From Parapedobacter tibetensis (GTDB lineage: Bacteria > Bacteroidota > Bacteroidia > Sphingobacteriales > Sphingobacteriaceae), in assembly GCF_024704835.1 (NCBI RefSeq), contig NZ_JAMXBE010000015.1:1-64000 (forward strand): a stretch of 64,000 nt of DNA. The letters are read 5' to 3'. A program made the position numbers and the translations under genes. Positions 46,295 to 55,219 of the stretch are shown here, one piece after another; within the stretch, counting starts at the first letter, position 1, and each line of letters starts with the position of its first letter. Below the pieces are notes generated by a model. That model was not told the DNA's origin, did not search any database, and worked only from the letters and a program-made list of their open reading frames with translations.

Positions 46295-47617
46295 TCAGTA
46301 AGCCTCGATATATACTTTGATGGAATCGGCGTCCAAGCGTGAGCGGAACCATTGTTCCAATTTTTGTTTTTCAGCATTGGTCTTGCGGGAATTCGTTGAT
46401 CCCACAATCAACGCTTGGTAAATGCTCGATCGGAGGGAGTCGCCAAAAATAACCTGCTCGCTCGCGCCACAGGTTCTGATTTCCGGAAAAATCGGTTGCA
46501 GCTCAGCCAACAACTGCTTCCCCAGCTCCTTCTGTCTGGCAATGCTATCTTGTCGTTGGAGGTGTTTGGCAAGTTCGCCCCTCAATCGGCTGATTTCTGA
46601 TTGGCTCCTTCCCATCGCCTGCAACTCATCCTGCCCGTCGGATATGGAAAAACCCTGTTGGATGATCAATGTTGTCCCCTCCAGTGGATAATTATTGATT
46701 TTGCTTTCTAGTCTGCTTTTCTCCTCATCCGTGATTGGCTTTCCCCCGTATACCAATCGAATGCTTCGTTGAGAAGGGTCTACTTCTGATGAGAGCAGGT
46801 AATCATCTTCGATATAGGTTTCGTTGCGGATGAATGTATTCGCATGTTGGTTAAAACGCTCTTGCTGAACCAAGATATAACCAAAATAAAGACTCGGGAT
46901 CATGGTGATGGTCACGATAAAACTCACCCACCTATTAGCCGATTTCTTTAAACCCTCTTCGGTTTCATGCCAGATCGGGTACTTTAGGAAACGGACAATC
47001 ACCAGTGTCGCCGCGGCAATGAAAACGGTGTTGATGGTGAAAAGGTAAAAAGCGCCGAAGAAATATGGCCAATTAGCTGTAGCAAGGCCATAACCAGCGG
47101 TACACAATGGAGGCATCAATGCAGTGGCGATAGCTACTCCGGGAATCACATTCCCCTTCTGCTTACTCGAAAGCGCTACAATACCCGCAAGCCCACCAAA
47201 CAGCGCAATCAGTACATCATATATATTCGGTTGGGTACGGGCCAAGAGTTCAGAATGTGCCTCATTGATGGGGGTGACAAAAAAATAGCAAGTGGAGGCC
47301 ACCAAGCTGGAAGCCACAGCGAAGCCGAAATTGGTCAACGCTTTCTTCAATAAGCTAAATTCATAGGTGGCCAAGCTATAGCCGATACCCAATATCGGGC
47401 CCATTAAGGGAGAAATAAGCATCGCACCAATAATCACAGCTGTGGAATTGACATTAAGCCCCACACAGGCAATGATGATTGCAAAAATCAATATCCAAAG
47501 GTTTGTTCCCCTGAAATAAATCCCTTTCTCTACCGTGTCATGGATGATGTCGTAATCCTCCCGTTCGGAAGCAATGTTGAATTTCTTGATGATGGTAATG
47601 ATATTCATAAACGGCAT
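46295..47617 (-). CDS. DUF389 family membrane protein
   Basis: A 440-residue protein with the DUF389 membrane domain at about residues 35-235: TAVIIGAMLISPLMGPILGI, GGLAGIVALSSKQKGNVIPG and VAIATALMPPLCTAGYGLAT. A soluble C-terminal region (about 250-440) with a coiled stretch (SEISRLRGELAKHLQRQDSI) follows. Some DUF389 proteins (TIGR00341) are proposed transporters, without a proven substrate. The start could also be ATG 47608. It is the last chromosomal gene before the tRNA used as the integration site. Confidence 0.88.
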   Translation of the reverse strand: MPFMNIITIIKKFNIASEREDYDIIHDTVEKGIYFRGTNLWILIFAIIIACVGLNVNSTAVIIGAMLISPLMGPILGIGYSLATYEFSLLKKALTNFGFAVASSLVASTCYFFVTPINEAHSELLARTQPNIYDVLIALFGGLAGIVALSSKQKGNVIPGVAIATALMPPLCTAGYGLATANWPYFFGAFYLFTINTVFIAAATLVIVRFLKYPIWHETEEGLKKSANRWVSFIVTITMIPSLYFGYILVQQERFNQHANTFIRNETYIEDDYLLSSEVDPSQRSIRLVYGGKPITDEEKSRLESKINNYPLEGTTLIIQQGFSISDGQDELQAMGRSQSEISRLRGELAKHLQRQDSIARQKELGKQLLAELQPIFPEIRTCGASEQVIFGDSLRSSIYQALIVGSTNSRKTNAEKQKLEQWFRSRLDADSIKVYIEAY

Positions 47618-47810
47618 TTTATTCGGTGCGCCATCACCATCAGGTATATGGCATGCACCAAATATAAGCGAAAATAATAAAGCTATTATCTGCCAATGGG
47701 TGATTATTTGGAAAAAACCATCACTATAGGTGAACGATATGGGCCATCATGATTAAAAATTTCAAGATGCAGTTCAAATAAATAAACCAAATCAATATCT
47801 TTGCACTCCC

Positions 47811-47882
47811 GTTCCCGTAGTTCAATGGATAGAATTTCAGATTCCGGTTCTGAAGATAGGGGTTCGAATCCCTTCGGGAACA
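47811..47882 (+). tRNA. tRNA-Arg (anticodon CCG)
   Basis: A full cloverleaf can be drawn: acceptor GTTCCCG (47811-47817) with CGGGAAC (47875-47881), anticodon arm TCAGA-TTCCGGT-TCTGA with anticodon CCG, and T-arm AGGGG-TTCGAAT-CCCT. CCA is not encoded. The integrase gene begins 200 bases downstream, so the 3' half of this tRNA is the likely attachment site. Confidence 0.93.
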
Positions 47883-47919
47883 CAAAAGACCACCAAAGAC
47901 GGTCGGTCAGATTCAAAAG

Positions 47920-47945
47920 CAGCCTTTAAGACATCTTAAAGGCTG
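47920..47945. terminator. Hairpin after the tRNA gene
   Basis: CAGCCTTTAAGA and TCTTAAAGGCTG pair perfectly around CA, followed by TTCTTAATTT. Probable terminator of the tRNA transcript; it lies on the element side of the presumed junction. Confidence 0.65.
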
Positions 47946-48019
47946 TTCTTAATTTATTGCAATTCAACCAAAACCACCCGAATTCGACAAAAAGAATCCC
48001 CAAAAGAACCCCGAAACCC

Positions 48020-48050
48020 TTGTTTATCTCAATGGTATTTGCTACCTTGC
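48020..48050 (+). promoter_or_regulatory. Probable integrase promoter
   Basis: TTG (48020-48022), 20 bases, then TACCTTGC (48043-48050), a near match to TAnnTTTG, about 34 bases ahead of the integrase start. Confidence 0.4.
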
Positions 48051-48083
48051 ATTATTGTTAAAGCTGTTAAAAACCAATTGATT

Positions 48084-49442
48084 ATGAGCAGGACGATCAA
48101 AATCGAATGCGGCATCAATTTCCGGTTGAGGGAAGCAAACGCCACCAAACCCACACCCATCACGTGTTTTGTGGAGTACAACGGCAAGCCAGTGGTAAAA
48201 ATACCCACCGGAGCAAAGGTACTCCCCGCCAAGTGGAACACGGAAAAGGAACGGCCCATCGGCGGTATGAAAGGATTGGAAAAGGCCGAGGCAAACACCA
48301 TCGTCGAAAAACTGACCTCGGTAAAGGCCGCTGTGGAAACCGAGTACCGGACATATGTAAACCGGCACCACGCCTATCCGGACAAAGCGCTATTCAAGCA
48401 ACAGGTCATGCAATCGCTTAGCGGGGGTTCCATTGATAATGCATCCGAACCCACCCAATCGCTACTTTCCTTTTTCGACCGACAGATAGAACTAAGCCGC
48501 CAAGGCAAGCGCGTCATCCTGAAAGGAAAACGCAGGGGGCAGCGATATCGGACGGGTACGATAGGTTCGTACGAGGGGAGCCACCAGCTACTGCTCGAAT
48601 ACGTAGATGACAGGAAACTGAAAGGGCTGAACTTCATGGACATTACGATGGACTTCTATTACGACCTACAGGACTACATGTTTTCTGTCAAGGAGGTTTC
48701 GCTGAACTATTTCGGCAAGATCATCAAGCACGTCAAGCTGTTCATGGGTGAGGCCGAGGAATTGGGGTGGCATTCCAACGCGGCATACAGGTCCAAGGCC
48801 TTCATCAAGATGCAGGAGGAAACCGATGCCATCTACCTGAACATCCAGCAACTGGAAAAGATACGGGCGCTTGACCTCGCGGGGCATCCCGGACTTGCCA
48901 ACGCACGCGACCTGTTCCTGCTTGGCGCATGGACGGGCCTGCGCTTCCAGGACTATTCGGTGATGGCCAAGAAGGCGCGTGTAATGGGCGACTTCATCCA
49001 TATCGAAACAGAGAAAGTTGGCGTATCAGTCGCTATCCCGATATTACCGGCCACGCGGGAGATACTGGAAAAATACCGCTTGGAGGATGGCACATACGCA
49101 TATCCCAACCCCATCAGTAACCAGAAGCTGAACGACTACATCAAAACCATCGCGAAGATGGCGAAACTCGACCATGCCATTATCCTTTCAGTGCCGGAGG
49201 CTGGCAAACGGGTACAGGTGACCATACCGTTTTACCAAGCCGTGGACACGCACACGGCAAGGCGTTCGTTCGCGACCAATATGTACAAACATTACAGGCT
49301 TCCCGCCCTTACCATCATGAAGATAACGGGGCACTCCACCGAAGCCAATTTCTTCAAGTATATCCGGATGACACCGGAGGAAAACGCGCAGCTGATACTG
49401 GATGCGGTAATGGCAAAAGCAGAGTTAGAACCGGTCGGATGA
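48084..49442 (+). CDS. Tyrosine recombinase / integrase
   Basis: A 452-residue integrase from ATG 48084 (MSRTIKIECGINFRLRE). An N-terminal arm-binding region (VEYNGKPVVKIPTGAKVLPA) and SAM-like core-binding domain (about 130-230) lead to the catalytic domain. Its first Arg is in LLGAWTGLRFQDYS, the HxxR is DTHTARRSFATNMY, the second His is in KITGHSTEANFFKY, and the nucleophile Tyr is the Y of FFKYIR. This is the phage-integrase SAM-like type typical of Bacteroidota elements. Position 200 bases after tRNA-Arg implies it integrates there. Confidence 0.95.
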   Translation: MSRTIKIECGINFRLREANATKPTPITCFVEYNGKPVVKIPTGAKVLPAKWNTEKERPIGGMKGLEKAEANTIVEKLTSVKAAVETEYRTYVNRHHAYPDKALFKQQVMQSLSGGSIDNASEPTQSLLSFFDRQIELSRQGKRVILKGKRRGQRYRTGTIGSYEGSHQLLLEYVDDRKLKGLNFMDITMDFYYDLQDYMFSVKEVSLNYFGKIIKHVKLFMGEAEELGWHSNAAYRSKAFIKMQEETDAIYLNIQQLEKIRALDLAGHPGLANARDLFLLGAWTGLRFQDYSVMAKKARVMGDFIHIETEKVGVSVAIPILPATREILEKYRLEDGTYAYPNPISNQKLNDYIKTIAKMAKLDHAIILSVPEAGKRVQVTIPFYQAVDTHTARRSFATNMYKHYRLPALTIMKITGHSTEANFFKYIRMTPEENAQLILDAVMAKAELEPVG

Positions 49443-49458
49443 CCAAAACACAGCATAG

Positions 49459-50499
49459 ATGGACTTACAGGACTTCAAACGCCTAAACAGCCTACTTAAC
49501 GATTACACTTGGTACGGCTGGACATTCCTGCAAACGGGCATGGGGCTGGAATGGGATGCCATGCCCGGACGCGACTATTTTGCAACCCGTTGGATGGAAT
49601 TTTTCAGGGGCATCAACGATGGCACCTACCACCGTTTGGCCGGAGCCATCACCGATACGGCATACCTACCCCGTTTCAGGGAGGAAGTGCGCACGAGACT
49701 GGCCCCGTTGCTTGCGGAGCTGGAGGCGGCAACCCCGGAACGCGGCATGCGGAAGATACGGGTGCGTATCGACGTGGACAAATTCAGGCGTTACGAAACG
49801 GGGTTGAAGCAGATGAGCAGTGATAACATCATCTTCGATATGATACAGGACGACGACGATATAAGGGATACCTATTTCATAGACGGCGACCCCGACCAGA
49901 TCCGATCCTACCTCATTCAGGGCATTAGGGGCGTCCTCGACCAATACAACTCCGCGGAGCGCGAAAGGATAAGGGAACTTGAAAACGCGCTAAAGGAAAT
50001 GGAAATCGCGATGGTGGAAAGGAATATGCTATTGGCTGTCAAGCAGACGCAGCAGCAAGACCTTGCCCTCAAAGTCAACGAGCAGCAGGCTGAAATAGCC
50101 ACCCTCGCGGAACGTAACCGCGCCTTGGAGGAAATACTAACGAAATACCAGCAGGAAGAAGAAGCGGACGGCGCCGGAGCCGACCAATCCGGCCCCATCA
50201 AGGACGGTAAACTCCGGATGTACTACCTTTACAAACTGGGCTTCCTCGACAATGCCATCTGGAACGACCAGATCAAGTATGGCCAACGCGCCATAATACT
50301 ACGGAAAATCCTTGGCGGCGGCCCCATCGAACAGGGCACCGCCCTGCGGTACTACAAACTGTTCAACAGCATGGGGAGCACCGAACTGCGGAGTTACGAG
50401 GCCGACAATGAACACAAAGTGCTTGACTACCTGAAAAGCATCTGCCCCGGCGTGAAATTTACCAAGGGAAAATTCGTCAATAGCATCAGGAAAGCATAG
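49459..50499 (+). CDS. Hypothetical element protein with central coiled coil
   Basis: A 346-residue protein I do not recognise by function, though similar proteins are often found next to integrases of Bacteroidota elements. The N-terminal half is mixed (YTWYGWTFLQTGMGLEWDAM). A coiled coil rich in E, Q and N lies at about 165-235 (REEAERERIRELENALKEME-like). A C-terminal helical domain (about 250-346) has MYYLYKLGFLDNAIWND, which resembles small domains of RteC-type element regulators. It lies 16 bases after the integrase, so it is probably co-transcribed. A regulatory role is a guess. Confidence 0.7.
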   Translation: MDLQDFKRLNSLLNDYTWYGWTFLQTGMGLEWDAMPGRDYFATRWMEFFRGINDGTYHRLAGAITDTAYLPRFREEVRTRLAPLLAELEAATPERGMRKIRVRIDVDKFRRYETGLKQMSSDNIIFDMIQDDDDIRDTYFIDGDPDQIRSYLIQGIRGVLDQYNSAERERIRELENALKEMEIAMVERNMLLAVKQTQQQDLALKVNEQQAEIATLAERNRALEEILTKYQQEEEADGAGADQSGPIKDGKLRMYYLYKLGFLDNAIWNDQIKYGQRAIILRKILGGGPIEQGTALRYYKLFNSMGSTELRSYEADNEHKVLDYLKSICPGVKFTKGKFVNSIRKA

Positions 50500-50571
50500 T
50501 GCCAATGTAGCGTTATGCTCCGCAATCCCGTTCATCGTGTATATACCAACAAACTTTATTCTTTATAAACC

Positions 50572-51195
50572 ATGAAGCATATTTATTTACTCTTTGCCAT
50601 CCTTGTCCTTGCCGCTTGCTCCAAAGAGGAAGTCCACGGACCTTGGAACCTTAAAAATGGGCAGGAAGTGGAAGTGCTGGTCAGCCATCGCTACGGTGCG
50701 ATAGGTGACCAATTGCTGCTACTTCCCCGAAATGAACCCGGAAGCATGCACCTCTCCGGCTTTACCGAACGGGAACCCGGCTATAACTACCGGGTGAAAG
50801 CAAGGATGGTCGCACCGGAAGTCCCGGCGATGGACGGCCCCGCTTACCATCTTGAATTCATCGGGGTCGTCAGCGAAGAGAAATACGAGGGCAATGAGCC
50901 TTTCGAAATAGCGCTTATCCAGTCCCATGTGCCTGGAGGCCCGGTAATCATGCTCCGGAAACAGGATGGCCACTACCATTTTATCCCCGAAAGGCTAACC
51001 CTCACCCATGCCAATGAGGAAGTGGGGAGCCAACTGGAAGAAATATGGCAGCACAACAATGAACTGCTTGAAAACTATCAAACACACGGAACGCCCCCTG
51101 TGATAAAATGGAGGGCAATCAAAGCCACCGTGACCCACGACCCGGAAAACTTTGGAAAATCCTATTTGGTGTCACATATCGAGTTTACCGAATAG
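50572..51195 (+). CDS. DUF4377-like lipoprotein
   Basis: A 207-residue lipoprotein with lipobox LAAC (about residues 13-16). The body has GFTEREPGYNYRVKARMVAP, the core of the DUF4377 domain, which is a small beta domain found in envelope lipoproteins of Bacteroidota. The usual tandem of cysteines in some members is absent. No function is established. It stands in the element between the hypothetical protein and the HTH gene and may be cargo. Confidence 0.7.
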   Translation: MKHIYLLFAILVLAACSKEEVHGPWNLKNGQEVEVLVSHRYGAIGDQLLLLPRNEPGSMHLSGFTEREPGYNYRVKARMVAPEVPAMDGPAYHLEFIGVVSEEKYEGNEPFEIALIQSHVPGGPVIMLRKQDGHYHFIPERLTLTHANEEVGSQLEEIWQHNNELLENYQTHGTPPVIKWRAIKATVTHDPENFGKSYLVSHIEFTE

Positions 51196-51345
51196 CAGCC
51201 CACAATCTGGTCTAATCAGTTCCCTGTCCGGCCTGCGGTGTATTCCCCAAAAGGACGGAGTATCGTGCAAACCTGACAAATATGAAATAGTGACCAATCC
51301 CCCTTTGAATCCCCACGAACATTGCTCCATACAAATACGTTTGAT

Positions 51346-51648
51346 ATGGCGCAGATATTCACAAGCTATTCGGACAGGGAGTTCAAGGAAATCCTATCCG
51401 AGCAGGTAAAGGGGGCCGTCAGGGAGGCACTCCACGGGGAAACAGCAGAAAAGCAGACCGCACCCACGCCCAATCTCGGGTACAGGTCAAGGGCAGAGAC
51501 AAGGCGGCTGCTTGGCGTGGCCTATTCCACCATGCACTATTGGGAAAAGTCAGGCATCCTCGTGCCCGACCGTATCGGCCGCAAGGTCTACTATTCGGAC
51601 GAAGCCATTGCGGGCGCCCTAAGCAGGAAAGGGGGGCAATCCAAATGA
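51346..51648 (+). CDS. Helix-turn-helix (MerR/excisionase-like) protein
   Basis: A 100-residue protein from ATG 51346 (MAQIFTSYSDREFKEILSE). An N-terminal helical region is followed by a MerR-like winged HTH: YRSRAETRRLLGVAYSTMHY, WEKSGILVPDRIGRKVYY and a closing helix. Proteins of this HTH_17 kind on Bacteroidota elements act as excision factors or as regulators of mobilization. It lies upstream of the presumed oriT and mobC, which suits either role. Confidence 0.85.
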   Translation: MAQIFTSYSDREFKEILSEQVKGAVREALHGETAEKQTAPTPNLGYRSRAETRRLLGVAYSTMHYWEKSGILVPDRIGRKVYYSDEAIAGALSRKGGQSK

Positions 51649-51654
51649 GGACAC

Positions 51655-51870
51655 CCTTCGTATCGGCACATCTGTCTATACATATATCCGGCTATATGGA
51701 AAGCCCCGGAACGCCGGCCTACCCTATCCCCACCGACCGCACCCCTATTAGCAGACTTGTAGGGAGCGAGTTTATTTTTTTGCAATGCAAAAAACCCGAT
51801 TGCCACGCCCATGCGGTGGCAATCGGGCCGATGCTCCCGTTGGTCGCAATCTTCAGAATTGGAAGGAGGA
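51655..51870. other. Presumed oriT region upstream of mobC
   Basis: This 226-base gap lies directly ahead of mobC and the relaxase, the usual place of an origin of transfer. It holds a small dyad CATATA/TATATG (51681-51698) and a strong hairpin CCCGATTGCCAC (51795-51806) with GTGGCAATCGGG (51816-51827). No nic site can be named from sequence alone, and the hairpin might instead be a terminator or mobC operator. Confidence 0.45.
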
Positions 51871-51874
51871 GACC

Positions 51875-52255
51875 ATGACAGGGCCGGCGAAAGAAGAAAG
51901 AAACGGGACAAAATCACGTAAACGCGGACGGCCGAAAAAGGCCATCACGCGCAGCGGTTCGCTGGTGGTGCGGCTGACCCCGATAGAGCGGTTGGCCATC
52001 GCGGGAAGGGCAAGGGATGCGGGCATGCGGATAAGCGACTGGTTCAGGCAGGCGGCGAAAAACGCGGTGGTGAAACCACGGCTATCCAAAGAGGAAGCCG
52101 GATACCTGCGCATGCTGTCCGGTATGGCCAACAACCTCAACCAGCTTACCAAGCTGGCCCATACCGCCGGGCTGGTATCCATCATGGGAAACTGCCGTGA
52201 ACTGCTCACGGCCGTTGAGGGGTTAATCAAAAAGATTGGCAGCGATGATAGGTAA
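51875..52255 (+). CDS. MobC-type mobilization/relaxosome protein
   Basis: A 126-residue protein. Start ATG 51875 is fixed by a strong Shine-Dalgarno GGAAGGAGG 8 bases upstream, unusual for this window. It has a basic N-terminus (KSRKRGRPKKAI), a ribbon-helix-helix like part (SLVVRLTPIERLAIAGRARD, MRISDWFRQAA) and the MobC helix (LSGMANNLNQLTKLAH). MobC proteins open DNA at oriT and help the relaxase. Its end overlaps the relaxase start by 11 bases. Confidence 0.92.
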   Translation: MTGPAKEERNGTKSRKRGRPKKAITRSGSLVVRLTPIERLAIAGRARDAGMRISDWFRQAAKNAVVKPRLSKEEAGYLRMLSGMANNLNQLTKLAHTAGLVSIMGNCRELLTAVEGLIKKIGSDDR

Positions 52256-53219
52256 GCAGATAACGGGGAAAAGCTTCGGCGGGTGCATCCGCTACCTGCT
52301 GCAAAAGGAAAAGTCGGCCGTACTGGATGCTAAGGGCATACGCGACTACGACACCAAGGCGATCATCAATGACTTCAACGCGCAGCGCAGATTAAGGCCG
52401 TCATTGGGCAAGGCCGTGGGCCACGCCGTATTGAGTTGGAGTAATGAAGACCGGCCAAAACTCACGGTGGAAAAGATGGCGGCGCACGCAAGGGAATACA
52501 TGGAAAAGATGGGCATCACCGATACGCAGTACCTTGTGGTGCTTCATACAGACCGGAACCACCCACACCTGCATATCGTGTACAACCGCGTGGACAATTC
52601 AGGCAACACCGTAAGCAATTACAACCTATGGGAGAAGAACCACAGGGTGTGCAGGGAGATGACCGAGCGCTATGGTTACCACATGGGCAAGGGTAAGGAA
52701 CAGGTAAACAGGCAGGCATTGCGAGGCAGGGAAAAGGTACGCTACGTGATTTACGATGCACTGAAGCCGGCCGTAGCCAAGGCTACTTCATGGAAGCAAC
52801 TTGAAAAGCTGCTTGCAGCCAGAGGCATCGGCATCCAGTACAAATACCGTAGCGGCACCAAAGAGGTGCAGGGTATTTCCTTTGAAAAAGACGGTGTGAA
52901 ATTCAAGGGGTCGGCCATTGACCGGCAATTCAGCTTTGTGGGTCTTAACAAGCAGTTACAAAGGAATAGGGGTTTGGAACACTCCACGGCCGAAAACCTT
53001 ATGAGCAGGCGTACATTGGGCGAGCAGATCAGGGAGGTGCTGGATACGCACCACGGGCGGCAGCAATCCCATGAGCCATCGCACGGCGCGGGCCTGCTCG
53101 ATATACTATTTGCCCCGGTATACATCGCTCCGGAACCCGACCCCGTAGGCGATGCGGAGAAACGCAGGCGGAAACGGAAAAAACAAGAAGCGGAACAATC
53201 ACGGGGAATCAGCAGGTAA
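52245..53219 (+). CDS. MobA/VirD2-like relaxase
   Basis: A 324-residue relaxase of the PF03432 family from ATG 52245 (MIGKQITGKSFGGCIRYLLQ). The metal-binding histidines are in LVVLHTDRNHPHLHIVYNRV (HxDxNHPHLH), and the active Tyr is probably Y20 of RYLLQK. The C-terminus is lysine and arginine rich. It nicks oriT and leads the strand in transfer. It is shorter than relaxases with added helicase or primase domains, which fits a mobilizable rather than self-sufficient element. It is translationally coupled to mobC. Confidence 0.95.
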   Translation: MIGKQITGKSFGGCIRYLLQKEKSAVLDAKGIRDYDTKAIINDFNAQRRLRPSLGKAVGHAVLSWSNEDRPKLTVEKMAAHAREYMEKMGITDTQYLVVLHTDRNHPHLHIVYNRVDNSGNTVSNYNLWEKNHRVCREMTERYGYHMGKGKEQVNRQALRGREKVRYVIYDALKPAVAKATSWKQLEKLLAARGIGIQYKYRSGTKEVQGISFEKDGVKFKGSAIDRQFSFVGLNKQLQRNRGLEHSTAENLMSRRTLGEQIREVLDTHHGRQQSHEPSHGAGLLDILFAPVYIAPEPDPVGDAEKRRRKRKKQEAEQSRGISR

Positions 53220-53232
53220 AACCATAACAGGC

Positions 53233-53823
53233 ATGAAAGAAATACAGGAACTCGAAAACAGATTAAAGGACACCGCCGATTTGCAGTTGCAGCAGGAGCG
53301 GCGCATCACGGAACTGGAAAACCGGAAGGTGGAGGTGCCGGACTACGGGGACCAACTGGCCGAAATCCAAAGTGCGTTGCAGCAGATACGGGCGGCACTG
53401 CCCGATCACGCCGTGACGCATGAACTCGGACAGCGCATGGAGCGGCTTGCGGCCAAAATGCCCGACACCATGAAGGTGACCCACCAGCATGATTTCTCTG
53501 ACCGATCAAGGGGTACCATCATCGGTGTCTTTCTTCTTTTGGCAGCATTTGCCGCCACGCTTGCCGTAGCCTTCCACCTATGGCAGCGGAACGGTGAGCT
53601 ACAGGCCAACGATGTCAAATACCGCATGGTACGCCAGTATTACCCAACGGCCGCTGCATGGGCGGAGCGCGCCTACACGGCCAATCCCGATTCGGCACGG
53701 ATGGACGTTGAGCGGCTGGAAGCGGTGCAGGAGGCGTTTCGGCTGGCCGAGAAAGCGGCTTTAAAAAAAGAAAAAGAGGCCGAAAAGGCACGGAATAAAG
53801 TAGATAGGATGAGGGAAAAGTAA
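53233..53823 (+). CDS. Membrane-anchored mobilization accessory protein
   Basis: A 196-residue protein from ATG 53233 (MKEIQELENRLKDTADLQLQ). An N-terminal coiled coil (about 1-60) leads to a soluble part, a single membrane helix (about 98-118, GTIIGVFLLLAAFAATLAVA), and a charged helical tail ending in KKEKEAEKARNKVDRMREK. Proteins of this plan are regularly the third gene of Bacteroidota mob operons. Function is unproven; attachment of the relaxosome to the membrane is a reasonable inference. It begins 13 bases after the relaxase stop. Confidence 0.78.
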   Translation: MKEIQELENRLKDTADLQLQQERRITELENRKVEVPDYGDQLAEIQSALQQIRAALPDHAVTHELGQRMERLAAKMPDTMKVTHQHDFSDRSRGTIIGVFLLLAAFAATLAVAFHLWQRNGELQANDVKYRMVRQYYPTAAAWAERAYTANPDSARMDVERLEAVQEAFRLAEKAALKKEKEAEKARNKVDRMREK

Positions 53824-53875
53824 GCTGCGACGCCATAAGACCGGAGACTTTCGCCTCGGTTTTACGCTGTCGTTA

Positions 53876-53907
53876 TTTGGAAAGAAGGGGCGGTATCACT
53901 ATCTTTG
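53876..53907 (+). promoter_or_regulatory. Consensus Bacteroidota promoter
   Basis: TTTG (53876-53879), exactly 20 bases, then TATCTTTG (53900-53907). This is the best promoter match in the window and predicts a start near 53913, with no coding frame behind it. Confidence 0.65.
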
Positions 53908-53912
53908 TACTT

Positions 53913-53981
53913 AGGTTTAGGTTGATAGCCCCTAATCCCATTGGGGCGAGTCCCTGTTCCGGTAAGGAACAGGGATTTTTT
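53913..53981 (+). ncRNA. Candidate small RNA of about 70 nucleotides
   Basis: From the predicted start near 53913 the transcript would fold a hairpin CCCC-T-AAT/ATT-GGGG (53929-53946) and then a strong terminator, TCCCTGTTCC (53951-53960) with GGAACAGGGA (53966-53975) and six T. No gene lies in it, and the next gene (54056) is on the other strand and ends here. It sits just after the mob operon. It could instead be only a terminator for the mob genes, with the promoter match accidental. Confidence 0.5.
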
Positions 53982-54055
53982 GCGTCAATTAATGCGGCTA
54001 TGGATCAGATCGTGCCATGGCGAGAAAGAGCGGACAGCCATGCCGGTAATCAAGG

Positions 54056-55168
54056 TTACAGAAGTTTGGTCAGCATCCTGTCCCACTCATCGAAAAATTC
54101 AGGCGGGCGGTGGCTAAGTTTTCCTTTGTCCTTCAAGATTACGGAATCGACCATTGGCAGGATTCCGTTGTTCGATCTGATATTCCTGATATGGATAAAC
54201 TTTATTTGCCCATCCACCAAGATATTTTCCCTGAAGGAGAGCCTCACGCTGTTCAGGATATGGTCACTATGGGATTCGATGATGATCTGTACCCCATTGG
54301 CAGCCGCCAACGACAGCAGGCGGCCTATTTTCACTTGGGCAGATGGATGCAGGTGCGCTTCGGGATTTTCCACGATGACCAGATCGCCTTTTTTCGCCCG
54401 CAAAGCGGCCAATATCACCGGCATGCTAAACGTGAACCCAAACCCGACCTGCAAGGCTGAATATGCCATACCTTTGGCTCCTTCGAATTGGTAGGATAGC
54501 TTCACGCGCGATTCATCCAATTCCGTTACCCTTGTCTTTACGGGCAACGACATGATATCGGATAACCAGGCATTCAGGTTTTCATACAAGTCCGGCGACG
54601 AGAGCGAAGGATGCATCAGCTGTTCCATGCCGATCTGCTCATTGTTCAGCAACGCATCATTGATATAGGCGGGTGCAAGTTCGCCCTGAATACCGAGCTT
54701 CGTGTTATAGGCCCGTTTTTCCTTCTTGTAATACGTCTCCCTCGGCCCCCAGCGCTCCGCATCGAGAAACATGAAATCTTCTTGGAATAATGCTAGCTTT
54801 TCCAAAGGGCCAGTTCCCGTGTGGGTACAATTAAGCACTTTCGATTTTGGATTCGTCGCGTCAATATCCCACACATGCTTATCCCCATCAATGGTTTCCA
54901 GCCCAATGGCAACATTCGTCGCATCAGTCGTTTCCAACGCATACAAGAGGGCTTCGGCACTTTCAAGGTTCACATAGTCGTTCGATAGGTCCACCTTGCT
55001 TTGGGAGGTAAGGTAACCGATTTCGTAACTCTGTTTCAGGAGAAGGAGCGATTGGATGATGCTGGATTTACCCAGGCCGTTTAACCCTGATATCAAGGTA
55101 AGCGGCGCTAGTTCAAACTCTTCTTCTCTGAATATCTTGAAATTTTTTAGGTGTAGTTTGGTTAACAT
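54056..55168 (-). CDS. DUF3696 AAA ATPase (SMC/OLD-like)
   Basis: A 370-residue ABC/SMC-type ATPase. It opens LTKLHLKNFKIFREEEFELA with Walker A ISGLNGLGKSSIIQSLLLLK. The distal half has the signature region (AYSALQVGFGFTFSMPVILA), Walker B DLVIVENPEAHLHPSAQ and the H-loop IIIESHSDHILNSVRLS. The C-terminal DUF3696 part ends near the stop. Proteins of this kind are frequent in defence islands and on mobile elements, often as the ATPase half of a pair. No TOPRIM or HNH partner is directly beside it; the DUF1016 nuclease 51 bases upstream is the nearest candidate. Confidence 0.88.
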   Translation of the reverse strand: MLTKLHLKNFKIFREEEFELAPLTLISGLNGLGKSSIIQSLLLLKQSYEIGYLTSQSKVDLSNDYVNLESAEALLYALETTDATNVAIGLETIDGDKHVWDIDATNPKSKVLNCTHTGTGPLEKLALFQEDFMFLDAERWGPRETYYKKEKRAYNTKLGIQGELAPAYINDALLNNEQIGMEQLMHPSLSSPDLYENLNAWLSDIMSLPVKTRVTELDESRVKLSYQFEGAKGMAYSALQVGFGFTFSMPVILAALRAKKGDLVIVENPEAHLHPSAQVKIGRLLSLAAANGVQIIIESHSDHILNSVRLSFRENILVDGQIKFIHIRNIRSNNGILPMVDSVILKDKGKLSHRPPEFFDEWDRMLTKLL

Positions 55169-55219
55169 GGTATAGTTCTGTTTGCCTAGTATTGACGTAG
55201 ATAGTTGATCTGCATGATA

